A stretch of DNA of 64,000 nt. It comes from an uncultured Lachnospiraceae bacterium. Its GTDB lineage: Bacteria > Bacillota > Clostridia > Lachnospirales > Lachnospiraceae. The DNA is taken from positions 124,001 through 188,000 of the forward strand of contig CACZBM010000002.1 of assembly GCA_902779445.1 (NCBI GenBank). The letters are read 5' to 3'. The notes under the pieces are model-generated. The model was not told where the DNA came from. It made no database searches and worked only from the letters and a program-made list of their open reading frames with translations. The stretch's first letter is position 1, and every line of letters begins with the position of its first letter. Position numbers and translations under genes: made by a program. Shown piece after piece: positions 19,033 to 27,040 of this stretch.

Positions 19033-19669
19033 GGATGTAGTCAACGATCTTTTCTACCCCGGATCTTTCGGGATCTTTGCCGAGGGAGACCTCAAATACG
19101 GGAGCGTCAGAGATGGCACTTAAGCCCTTTTTGAAGTTATCTGTGTCAAATCCAACTGCCTCTTTCAGATCGCATTTCGTAAGCACTACAGCATCTACAT
19201 ATGAGAACATTGGCACATATTTAAAGGGTTTGTCATCTCCCTCAGGAACTGATGCACATACTATCTTCACACTTTCACCCAGATCGAATTCTGCAGGACA
19301 TATGAGATTTCCTACATTTTCAACGAATACCACTCCGTTTTCAAATGAAAGCTTATCATATCCTTCTTTGATAACAGCGGCATCCAGATGGCATTCCCCG
19401 CAGGTATTGATCTGGCTTGCTCTTATTCCTCTTTCATTAAAATCATCTGCATCTATTGATGAATAGAGATCACCCTCAATGATCGCGGAATCAATGCCGC
19501 GGTCTTTTAAGGCTTCCGTTACAGCCTTTAAGAATGTGGTCTTTCCGGCACCGGGGGCTCCCATGATATTTACCATGAGAACGTTTTTACTTTTATATAG
19601 CGCACGGTATTCTTCAGCGAGTTTTTTGTTTTCGGACAACAGTTCTTTCATGATGATTATTTCTGACAT
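19016..19669 (-). CDS. hypB: Hydrogenase/urease nickel incorporation GTPase HypB
   Basis: SIMIBI-class GTPase that delivers nickel with HypA during [NiFe]-hydrogenase or other nickel enzyme maturation. 217 aa. P-loop GAPGAGKTTFL (residues about 37-47), metal/switch region ASQINTCGECHLDAAVI and FVENVGNLICPAEFDLGE, base recognition TKCDL. No histidine-rich N-terminus, so it is not a nickel-storage form. Ribosome site AGGAGC-TATAACT-ATG. The partner hypA is about 21 kb away at 41107; no other hyp genes or hydrogenase subunits are in the window. Confidence 0.95.
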   Translation of the reverse strand: MSEIIIMKELLSENKKLAEEYRALYKSKNVLMVNIMGAPGAGKTTFLKAVTEALKDRGIDSAIIEGDLYSSIDADDFNERGIRASQINTCGECHLDAAVIKEGYDKLSFENGVVFVENVGNLICPAEFDLGESVKIVCASVPEGDDKPFKYVPMFSYVDAVVLTKCDLKEAVGFDTDNFKKGLSAISDAPVFEVSLGKDPERSGVEKIVDYILEKRG

Positions 19670-19700
19670 AGTTATAGCTCCTTTGGTATATGATTATTAA

Positions 19701-19735
19701 CCCTCATCCGTCAGCTTCCCCCAGAGAGGGAAGGC
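19701..19735. repeat. Type C repeat, short form, inside the 3' end of mscS
   Basis: ccctcatccgtcagcttccc, then ccagagagggaaggc: inner arms cttccc/gggaag. On the minus strand it encodes the last ten residues of the MscS frame and its TGA stop. Confidence 0.8.
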
Positions 19736-20654
19736 TTTTGTTTATTACATTTACATCTAACTTATTATATGGTATTTCGATACCTTCACGGTCAAATGCG
19801 AGCTTCACATTCTCATTTAACATCCATAGTGAATCCCAGTACGCATCGTTTTCAACATAAAACCGGCATCCGAGAGTCACCTGGCTCTCATCAAGGGACC
19901 TGACGAAAACTCTCAATTCATCCCGGTCAAGTATGCCCGGTATTTCAGATGCTTCCCGCTTTATAATATCTTTTGCTTTCAAAAGATCCGCTTCATAGCT
20001 TATCCCGATAGAAAAATCTATTCTCCTCGTTGGAAGCCAGGTTACATTTACTATTGATGTATTGGCAAGGCTTCCGTTAGGGATCATTACTTCTTTATTA
20101 TCAACTGTAGTGAGCCTCGTATAGAAGATCTGTATCTCCGTGACACGTCCTTCATTGCCGTGGGAATCTTCCCTGATATAGTCACCCACCTTGAAAGGTT
20201 TCATTAGAAGGATCACCACACCTCCGGCAAGGTTTGAAAGGCTTCCCTGAAGGGCAAGACCTATAGCAAGGGTTGCGGATCCAAAGATCGCAAGGATCGA
20301 CGCTGCATCAACACCGAATCCCGAAGCAAGGACCATAATGAGAAATGCGTACATCACGATATTAAGGAAGCTGTCGATAAATGTGATGACACCCTTTTCA
20401 GCCCCTGCCTTATTAAGGGATTTATTGATGAGGCGCATTATGATCTTGATCACTCTGGTTCCAATAAAGAAAATGACCGCAATTATAACGATCCTGACTC
20501 CCAGATTAAAGGCAGCCTGAGGGGCTTGCTTAATAAACTCCTCCCATATGGAAGGATCCAGGTTTTCCTGCAGCTCTTCTATATTTTCTACCGTAGCTAA
20601 AGAATCAACGGTTTCTGTGATGGTATCTATATTATACCTCCCTATTTGTGTCAT
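19704..20654 (-). CDS. mscS: MscS-family mechanosensitive channel
   Basis: Small-conductance mechanosensitive ion channel of the inner membrane, protecting against osmotic downshock. 316 aa; hydrophobic segments at about 45-70, 90-110 and 115-145; pore helix and beta domain entry ATLAIGLALQGSLSNLAGGVVILLMKPFKVGDYI is the family hallmark. The first ATG lies within a type A repeat, and the only good ribosome site (GGGAGG) lies three codons after it, so the true start may be displaced or non-standard. The last ten residues (SLPSLGEADG) are translated from a type C repeat. Both ends therefore look remodelled by repeats; the channel core is intact. Confidence 0.9.
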   Translation of the reverse strand: MTQIGRYNIDTITETVDSLATVENIEELQENLDPSIWEEFIKQAPQAAFNLGVRIVIIAVIFFIGTRVIKIIMRLINKSLNKAGAEKGVITFIDSFLNIVMYAFLIMVLASGFGVDAASILAIFGSATLAIGLALQGSLSNLAGGVVILLMKPFKVGDYIREDSHGNEGRVTEIQIFYTRLTTVDNKEVMIPNGSLANTSIVNVTWLPTRRIDFSIGISYEADLLKAKDIIKREASEIPGILDRDELRVFVRSLDESQVTLGCRFYVENDAYWDSLWMLNENVKLAFDREGIEIPYNKLDVNVINKSLPSLGEADG

Positions 20655-20710
20655 CCTGAGGGCTTTAGCCCAAAGGATCTCTTAGATTCTTCGCTTCGCT
20701 CAGAATGACA
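20649..20710. repeat. Type A repeat covering the annotated mscS start
   Basis: tgtcatcctgagggctttag, cccaaaggatct, then agattcttcgcttcgctcag-aatgaca: a complete short form. The mscS ATG (20652-20654) is the complement of its left tgtcat end. Confidence 0.9.
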
Positions 20711-20717
20711 TTTTCCA

Positions 20718-22898
20718 CTATACTATTTCAAATACTGTCACTGACAGCGGCGGAACCTTTATCCTGATGGAGTTCTCCCTGCCGTCGCACTCATCTTTTT
20801 CTGACTTTAATACATGTGAATTTCTAAAGTCGAATCCGCCGTATTTTTCAGCATCTGTGTTAAATATCTCTTTATACTTTCCGGCCTTTGGAACACCGAT
20901 CTTATAATTCTTCCTGGGGATATTTTCAAAGTTCACAACTACGATAAGAGTATCAGACTCTTTCTTCCCCTTTCTCATAAATACAAGGATGTTCTCATTT
21001 GCGGAAATGCAGTTGATCCACTCGAATCCGCTCTCCTCCATGGATAACTCATGAAGGGCATTCCTGCTCTTATAAAGCTCCGAAAGATCCTTTAATAACT
21101 CATGAACCTCTTTATTCTCAGTATTGTTCAGAAGATCCCAGTTTATCTTCTTTCCGGGATACCACTCTTCCTCGTCTCCGAGATCCAGCCCCGCGGTTAA
21201 TATCTTCTTTCCGGGATAAGTAAACATGAATCCCAGCGATGCCTTAAGGTTTGCGTACTTTTCTTCATGGTTGCCGGGCATTCTGTGAACAAATGAACCT
21301 TTGTCGTTGCTGAAAGCATCATGTGTCATTGGCAGCATGAATTTCTCGGCATAGGCATATACGATGGAAAAGCACAGTTCTCCGTAATGATCGGTCCTGA
21401 AGAAGGGATCATAGGAGAGATAGGTAAGGAAATCATCTCTCCAGCTTTCATTCCATTTATAATCAAAACCAAGTCCTCCGTCTGCAGTATCTCCCGTCAT
21501 ACCGGGCCACGCGGAGTTATCTTCGGCGATCATTATTGCACCATTCTTCTCTTTATGGACCTCATTTGTGATATTCTGTAAAAGCTCTACCGCATCTGTA
21601 TTTTCCTTGCCCCCGTAGATATTTGGAAGATAGTCTTCTCTTCCGTAATCAAGATAAAGCATGGATGCTGTATTATCGGCTTTAAGACCGTCCGCATGAT
21701 ATATCCTTACCCAGAAAAGAGCATTTGACATAAGGAAATTTCTGACTTCCGGCCTTGAAAGATCAAAGGTTAATGTACCCGGATCCGGGTGAAAGCTCCT
21801 TCTCGGATCCGAACTTTCATAGATACACGATCCATCAAACCTTGCAAGTCCGCTCAGGGAATCATCAAAATGGGCAGGGCTCCAGTCCAGTATTACACCT
21901 ATTTCCTGACTATGCATGTAATTTATAAAATACATAAGGTCTGCAGGAGTCCCGTATCTGGCTGCCGGGGCATAGAAGCTTAACGTGTGATAGCCTGCTG
22001 CATCTTCATTCCTGTATTCCATAACAGGAAGCAGTTCCACGTGAGTGTATCCGCTGCTCTTAAGATACTTTGCAAGTTCCGGCGCAACGTCCTTAAAACC
22101 TTCTTTCTTACCGAATGATGAAAGCTGCAGTTCGTAGATCACCATGGGATTCTCGCTTCCCTGCTTCTTATCCCTTTCAGCCATCCAGTCTTCGTCCGTC
22201 CACCTAAATGAAGATAGATCCGTTACAACTGAAGCTGCATCTTCTTTTGTTTCCATGGCAAATCCGTAAGGATCCGCCTTTAATGTAACAGTTCCGTTTC
22301 CTGCCTTTATCTCGTATTTATAGAGAGCGCCTTCACTTACCCCGGGAATAAATATCTCAAATATCCCGGATTCATCAGAGAGCTTTTCCATCTCGTGAAC
22401 CCGGCCGTCCCAGTCATTAAAATCTCCTACAACACTGACTCTCATGGCATCCGGTGCCCATACAGCAAAGTGAACACCGTCCTTGCCTTCAACGCTGGTA
22501 ATATGCGCACCAAGCGTCTCCCATGCATAACGGAGTATACCGTTCCTGAATTTCTTTGAATTACGGTCTGTGATAACCTGCGGATATGCGTAGGGATCTT
22601 CAAGAGTCAGATTTCTCCCGTCTTTTGTCTCTATCTCGTACACATAGTGGAAGGGGATCTTCTTCCTGATAAGGACTGCAAAATAACCGCTTTCATCCAT
22701 AAGCTCCATGGGATAGGGTTCTTTTACCCTGTCAGCCTTGACAGATACAGATTTTGCTTCCGGGAAGAATGCCTGGATCAGAGTTCCGTTCCTTCCTGCA
22801 TTTCTGGCGCCCAGAAGTTTTTTCGGATGATCTTCCTCTGAATAAGTGACGGCCTCGATCTCCGCCCAGTCCATTAAGTTGTATAATTTCTTGTTCAT
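20718..22898 (-). CDS. glgB: 1,4-alpha-glucan branching enzyme, divergent
   Basis: Forms alpha-1,6 branches in glycogen. 726 aa from ATG 22898, chosen because GGGAGGAAAT precedes it; an upstream in-frame ATG only adds a translated repeat. An N-terminal CBM48-type module (HFAVWAPDAMRVSVVGDFNDWDG, residues about 150-175) precedes a GH13 barrel. The nucleophile is Asp408 in GLKADNTASMLY, the acid/base Glu459 in IAEDNSAWPG and the third Asp527 in THDAFSNDKGS. The region II Arg, nearly invariant in GH13, is Lys406, and the usual DWGT is DPGT, so specificity may differ from classical GlgB. Flanked by repeats on both sides, probably its own unit. Confidence 0.88.
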   Translation of the reverse strand: MNKKLYNLMDWAEIEAVTYSEEDHPKKLLGARNAGRNGTLIQAFFPEAKSVSVKADRVKEPYPMELMDESGYFAVLIRKKIPFHYVYEIETKDGRNLTLEDPYAYPQVITDRNSKKFRNGILRYAWETLGAHITSVEGKDGVHFAVWAPDAMRVSVVGDFNDWDGRVHEMEKLSDESGIFEIFIPGVSEGALYKYEIKAGNGTVTLKADPYGFAMETKEDAASVVTDLSSFRWTDEDWMAERDKKQGSENPMVIYELQLSSFGKKEGFKDVAPELAKYLKSSGYTHVELLPVMEYRNEDAAGYHTLSFYAPAARYGTPADLMYFINYMHSQEIGVILDWSPAHFDDSLSGLARFDGSCIYESSDPRRSFHPDPGTLTFDLSRPEVRNFLMSNALFWVRIYHADGLKADNTASMLYLDYGREDYLPNIYGGKENTDAVELLQNITNEVHKEKNGAIMIAEDNSAWPGMTGDTADGGLGFDYKWNESWRDDFLTYLSYDPFFRTDHYGELCFSIVYAYAEKFMLPMTHDAFSNDKGSFVHRMPGNHEEKYANLKASLGFMFTYPGKKILTAGLDLGDEEEWYPGKKINWDLLNNTENKEVHELLKDLSELYKSRNALHELSMEESGFEWINCISANENILVFMRKGKKESDTLIVVVNFENIPRKNYKIGVPKAGKYKEIFNTDAEKYGGFDFRNSHVLKSEKDECDGRENSIRIKVPPLSVTVFEIV

Positions 22899-22913
22899 AT
22901 TTCCTCCCTCTAA

Positions 22914-22993
22914 AGATCCTTCGCATACGCTCAGGATGACAAAAGTCATAAAGACATTTGTTTGTCATCCTGAGGGCTTTGCCCGAAAGATCT
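22914..22993. repeat. Type A repeat, two half elements back to back
   Basis: agatccttcgcatacgctca-ggatgaca (22914-22941), 21 bp, then tgtcatcctgagggctttgc-ccgaaagatct (22963-22993). Its left edge begins upstream of the glgB ribosome site; its right edge overlaps the stop codon of the DUF1015 gene. Confidence 0.85.
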
Positions 22994-24230
22994 ATATTCT
23001 GTGTATAAACAGTCCGCTCCTCAGCTTCGGCTCAAACCAGGTGGACTTCGGAGGCATGAGTCTTCCCATGTCAGCTACACAAAACAGCTCTTCAATACTG
23101 GTGGGATACAGCGAAAATGCACATATATACTCATTTGAATCCACCTTGTCCATTAGTCCCTTCATCCCATGGATACCTCCGACAAAATTGATCCTTGGAT
23201 CAGTTCTCGGGTCCTCAATATTCAGTATAGGTGACAGGAGCTCATTCTGTAAAATAGATACATCCAGCCTGTCCACAGGGTCATCCGTTATAAGATCACT
23301 CTTTGCCTGTAGCTCATACCATTTTCCGCTGATATAGAGGCCGAATTCATGCGGTTTTTCCGGCTTGAACGGCTCCACGCCCTTCTCGATTATATCAAAT
23401 TTTTTTCTTATCCTGTCTAAAAACCTGCTCTCGGAAAGGCCGTTAAGATCCCTTACAACCCTGTTGTAATCCATGATCTTAAGCTCATCTGCAGGAAAAA
23501 GCACAGAGAGAAAATAATTAAAGTCTTCTTCTCCCGTAACCCCGGCGCTTTTTTCTTTTCTCATATTGCAGACCTTCACTGCACTGGCACACCTGTGGTG
23601 TCCGTCACAGATATAGATATCGCTTATCGTATCAAAAGCGCCTCTTATGGCAGCAATTTCCGTATCATTTGAAACAAGCCATACTCTGTGACCTACGCCG
23701 TCAGGGCTTATAAAGTCATAGACCGGATCAGTCTTCTTAACAAGAGCGACAATATCGCTTAATACCTTATTATCTCTGTATCCCAGGAAAATAGGTCCGG
23801 TCTGTGCAGAGCAGGTGTCCACATGCCGGATCCTGTCCACTTCCTTATCTGCTCTGGTGTTCTCGTGTTTTTTTATGATGCCGTTTTCATAATCCGAAGC
23901 AGCTGCTACAGCCACTATACCGGTCTGGGATCTTCCCTCCATTGTGAGTTCATATAGATAGAACATGGGTTTTTCATCTGTAACAAATTCACCCTTCTCT
24001 ATCATCCCGTTCAGTAACTCAGCTGCTTTTGCATACACTCTGTCGTCATATGTGTCCACGTCATCAGGAAATGAAGTTTCAGCCCTGTCAATACGCAAAA
24101 AAGACAGGGGAGCCCTTTTGATCTCCTCAAGGGCTTCCTGTCTTGAATATACGTCATATGGCAACGCAGCTATTTTTTCTGCAAGATCCTCCCTTGGTCT
24201 CACAGCAGCAAATGGTCTTATGTCTGCCAA
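22992..24230 (-). CDS. DUF1015 family protein of the serine biosynthesis cluster
   Basis: 412 aa, cytosolic. Starts MADIRPFAAVRPREDLAEKI; contains FLRIDRAE, KKHENTRADKEVDRIRHVDTCSAQTGPIFLGYR and YICDGHHRCASAVKV, landmarks of the DUF1015 family. The DGHHR motif recalls the ParB/SbnI fold in which free-serine kinases are found. It directly follows serA (25 bp apart) and serC in the same direction, and no serB phosphatase is seen in the window, so a role in serine/phosphoserine turnover is a reasonable inference. The stop codon TAG is formed at the border of the downstream type A repeat. Confidence 0.85.
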   Translation of the reverse strand: MADIRPFAAVRPREDLAEKIAALPYDVYSRQEALEEIKRAPLSFLRIDRAETSFPDDVDTYDDRVYAKAAELLNGMIEKGEFVTDEKPMFYLYELTMEGRSQTGIVAVAAASDYENGIIKKHENTRADKEVDRIRHVDTCSAQTGPIFLGYRDNKVLSDIVALVKKTDPVYDFISPDGVGHRVWLVSNDTEIAAIRGAFDTISDIYICDGHHRCASAVKVCNMRKEKSAGVTGEEDFNYFLSVLFPADELKIMDYNRVVRDLNGLSESRFLDRIRKKFDIIEKGVEPFKPEKPHEFGLYISGKWYELQAKSDLITDDPVDRLDVSILQNELLSPILNIEDPRTDPRINFVGGIHGMKGLMDKVDSNEYICAFSLYPTSIEELFCVADMGRLMPPKSTWFEPKLRSGLFIHRI

Positions 24231-24255
24231 TATACTATCCTCCCTGATATAGCTT

Positions 24256-25422
24256 TTACTGCACTATCCTTACCCTGATTATTTCCTTCGCATCCTCTAT
24301 TCTCTTAAGTACCTCATCCGGTGCCGGCGAATCCAGGTCAAACAGGGAAACCGCTCTTTCTCCCTTACTCTTTGAATTCATGGTTGCGATATTTATCCCC
24401 GCATTACCGAATGCAGATGTCAGACTGGTCAGAACATTTGCCACGTTATTATGGAATATCTGGATACGGCTCACAGACTCCGGTCTTCCCATGGTGATAT
24501 TCGGAAGATTTACAGAATTGCGGATGTTTCCGTTTTCCATATAGTCCTTAAGTTCCTTAACAGCCATTACCGCACAGTTATCCTCTGATTCTTCTGTTGA
24601 TGCACCAAGGTGGGGAGTTACTATGCATCCTTCTTTACCTACAACGGTTGAATTCGGGAAATCTGATACATATTTTCTGAGTTTTCCAACCTTAAGAGCT
24701 GCTACGACTGATTCTTCATCAACAAGCTCATCCCTTGCAAAATTAAGAAGAATAGCCGTATCTTTCATAAGCTTTATCGCTTCCGCATTTATCATGTGCC
24801 TTGTGCTGTCAAGAAGAGGCACATGAATGGTGATATAGTCACAGTTAGCATAGATCTCTTCAGCTTTGAGAACGTGCTTAATGGAGCGTGAAAGATGCCA
24901 TGCAGCATCTACTGAAATATAGGGGTCATAGCCGTAAACTTCCATGCCCAGATTTGTCGCAGCATTTGCAACCTTTACACCGATCGCTCCAAGACCGATA
25001 ACACCGAGCTTCTTTCCGCTGAGCTCAGTTCCCGCGTAATTCTTTTTCTGGGATTCAGCGCTTTTTGCAACATCGGGATCATTCAATCCCTCCGTGTTAA
25101 GCCAGTTGATTCCTTCAACGATACCTCTTGAAGCATAGAACATACCGGCAAGCACCAGTTCCTTAACACCGTTTGCGTTGGCACCGGGTGTATTAAAGAC
25201 TACTATACCCTTTTTAGCAAGCTCATCTAAGGGGATATTGTTTACTCCGGCACCGGCTCTCGCCACAGCCAGGAGATTCTTCGGGATCTCCAAGTCATGC
25301 ATCTTGGCACTTCTCACGAGCACACAGTCTGCATCCTTATACTCTTCACAGGCTACGAATTTATCGCCGAACTCCTTGAGACCTACGCTGGCAATTGGGT
25401 TTAAAGTGTGGTATTTATACAT
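24256..25422 (-). CDS. serA: D-3-phosphoglycerate dehydrogenase
   Basis: First step of serine synthesis: 3-phosphoglycerate plus NAD+ to 3-phosphohydroxypyruvate. 388 aa, the short form. NAD-binding GLGAIGVKVANAATNLG (residues about 143-160), catalytic region LLNFARDELVDE and TPHLGASTEESEDN (His of the Glu-His pair). A C-terminal ACT domain (residues about 320-388, HNNVANVLTSLTSAFGNAGI) could bind serine as feedback inhibitor. Lies between serC upstream and DUF1015 downstream, separated from serC by a repeat cluster. Confidence 0.96.
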   Translation of the reverse strand: MYKYHTLNPIASVGLKEFGDKFVACEEYKDADCVLVRSAKMHDLEIPKNLLAVARAGAGVNNIPLDELAKKGIVVFNTPGANANGVKELVLAGMFYASRGIVEGINWLNTEGLNDPDVAKSAESQKKNYAGTELSGKKLGVIGLGAIGVKVANAATNLGMEVYGYDPYISVDAAWHLSRSIKHVLKAEEIYANCDYITIHVPLLDSTRHMINAEAIKLMKDTAILLNFARDELVDEESVVAALKVGKLRKYVSDFPNSTVVGKEGCIVTPHLGASTEESEDNCAVMAVKELKDYMENGNIRNSVNLPNITMGRPESVSRIQIFHNNVANVLTSLTSAFGNAGINIATMNSKSKGERAVSLFDLDSPAPDEVLKRIEDAKEIIRVRIVQ

Positions 25423-25454
25423 TTCATTTCCTCCGATTATCCTTAACTCTCCTT

Positions 25455-25637
25455 TGTCATCCTGAGCTACCCTATGTCATCCTGAGCTACCCTATGTCAT
25501 CCTGAGCCACCCTATGTCATCCTGAGCGTTAGCGAAGGATCTCTCCTAATGCATATATGAGATTCTTCGCGTCTCGTCTCCCGACTCGGTCCGCGCTAAA
25601 CGCGTGCCACTGGCACGCAGCGCCGCTCAGAATGACA
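25455..25637. repeat. Type A repeat, long form with a 20-bp tandem at the left end
   Basis: The unit tgtcatcctgagctacccta is repeated with exact 20-bp period at 25455, 25475 and 25495 (the third with one change), then a full long-form element from 25515 to aatgaca at 25637, with the same gtgccactggcac hairpin insert as at 814-941. Located between serC and serA. Confidence 0.9.
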
Positions 25638-25656
25638 TTTAGAATTCAGAATAACA

Positions 25657-26739
25657 TTAACTGTTCTTCTTCTCAAAATCTTCCATAAACTGCACGAGCT
25701 TTGCCACACCTTCTTCAGGCATTGCATTATAGATGCTTGCTCTCATGCCTCCGACGGACCTGTGTCCTTTGAGGTTAACAAATCCGGCCTCTGACGACTC
25801 AGCAATGAACTTCTTATTGAGTTCATCATCTCCTGTCACGAAGGGAACGTTCATAAGAGACCTGTATTCTTTTTCCACAGTACCTTTAAACATCTTTGAA
25901 TTATCAAGGAAGTCATAAAGGATCGCTGCCTTTTTCTCATTCTTTTCTTTCATGGCTTTTAGACCACCCTGATCCTTAAGCCACTTAAACACAAGACCGC
26001 AGGTATATATCGTATAGCAGGGAGGAGTATTAAAAAGTGATCCTGCATCAGCCTGTGTCTTATATTTTAAGAGTGTCGGCGTTCCGGGAAGCACATCATC
26101 GGTTATAAGATCCTCACGGACAACAACAATACTCATTCCCGCAGGACCTACGTTCTTCTGTACTCCGCCGTAAAGAATCGCATACTTTGTTATATCATGA
26201 GGCTCGGATAAGAACATGGATGATACATCAGATACGAGATCCACGCCCTTTGTATTCGGAAGCTCCTTATATCTGGTCCCATATATCGTATTATTCTGAC
26301 AGATATAGACATAATCCATGTCATCGGTTATGGGAAGATCAGAGACATCGGGAATATAGGAAAAAGTCTTATCGGCAGATGAAGCGAGGGCCACGGCATC
26401 TCCGTATCTCTTACCCTCTTCATAAGCTTTCTTAGCCCACTGTCCGGTAATGATATATCCGGCTTTCTTATTTTTCATCAGATTCATGGGAATAGCTGAA
26501 AACTGTGTCCACGCTCCGCCCTGCAGGAAAAGGACTTTATAATTATCCGGAATTCCCACAAGTTCCCTGAAATCTTTTTCTGCGGTATTTATGATCTCTT
26601 CAAACACCTTGGAGCGATGGCTCATTTCCATTACGGACTGACCGGAGCCATGATAATCAAGCATCTCCTCGGCGCATGTCTTTAATACCTCTTCCGGCAT
26701 CATTGCCGGACCTGCTGAAAAATTGTACACTCTGCTCAT
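25657..26739 (-). CDS. serC: Phosphoserine aminotransferase
   Basis: PLP enzyme making phosphoserine from 3-phosphohydroxypyruvate and glutamate, second step of serine synthesis. 360 aa, standard length. N-terminus VYNFSAGPAMMPEEVLK; substrate loop FLQGGAWTQFSAIPMNL; PLP lysine in YGGVQKNVGPAGM; C-terminal GHRSVGGMRASIYNAMPEEG. Ribosome site GGAGAGGAGAAAAAATCAG-ATG. Upstream lies the 250-bp hairpin array that separates it from ilvB; downstream are serA and DUF1015. Confidence 0.96.
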   Translation of the reverse strand: MSRVYNFSAGPAMMPEEVLKTCAEEMLDYHGSGQSVMEMSHRSKVFEEIINTAEKDFRELVGIPDNYKVLFLQGGAWTQFSAIPMNLMKNKKAGYIITGQWAKKAYEEGKRYGDAVALASSADKTFSYIPDVSDLPITDDMDYVYICQNNTIYGTRYKELPNTKGVDLVSDVSSMFLSEPHDITKYAILYGGVQKNVGPAGMSIVVVREDLITDDVLPGTPTLLKYKTQADAGSLFNTPPCYTIYTCGLVFKWLKDQGGLKAMKEKNEKKAAILYDFLDNSKMFKGTVEKEYRSLMNVPFVTGDDELNKKFIAESSEAGFVNLKGHRSVGGMRASIYNAMPEEGVAKLVQFMEDFEKKNS

Positions 26740-26788
26740 TCTGATTTTTTCTCCTCTCCTGTTTTTAATGATCTCCTGAGTGACCGTA

Positions 26789-27040
26789 GAGAGATTCTTC
26801 GCTTCGCTCAGAATGACATTTTTTTGTCATCCTGAGGGCTTTGCTCAGAATGACATTTTTTGTCATCCTGAGGGCTTCGCTCAGAATGACATTTTTTTGT
26901 CATCCTGAGGGCTTTGCTCAGAATGACATTTTTTTGTCATCCTGAGGGCTTTGCCCAGAATGACATTTTTTGTCATCCTGAGGGCTTTGCCCAGAATGAC
27001 ATTTTTTGTCATCCTGAGGGCTTTGCCCGAAGGATCTCAT
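26789..27040. repeat. Tandem array of type A hairpin units
   Basis: After a half element (26789-26824), the unit tgtcatcctgagggcttt-gctcagaatgacattttt recurs at 26825, 26861, 26898, 26935, 26971 and 27007 (period 36-37 bp; last copy ends gaaggatct). Each unit folds on itself (tgtcat-ctgag with ctca-gaatgaca) and is followed by 5-7 T. Units differ by single bases (gctttgctc, gcttcgctc, gctttgccc). The last unit overlaps the ilvB stop. There are no spacers, so it is not CRISPR. Confidence 0.92.

Noticed and set aside
22899..22949. N-terminal extension of glgB by 17 residues (MTFVILSVCEGSLEGGN)
   Set aside because: It is a translation of the type A repeat and the following ribosome site; the ATG at 22898 has GGGAGG at good spacing.
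26789..27040. Regular repeats resembling a CRISPR array
   Set aside because: Units follow one another directly with no variable spacers, each unit is itself a palindrome of the dispersed type A family, and no cas genes are near.
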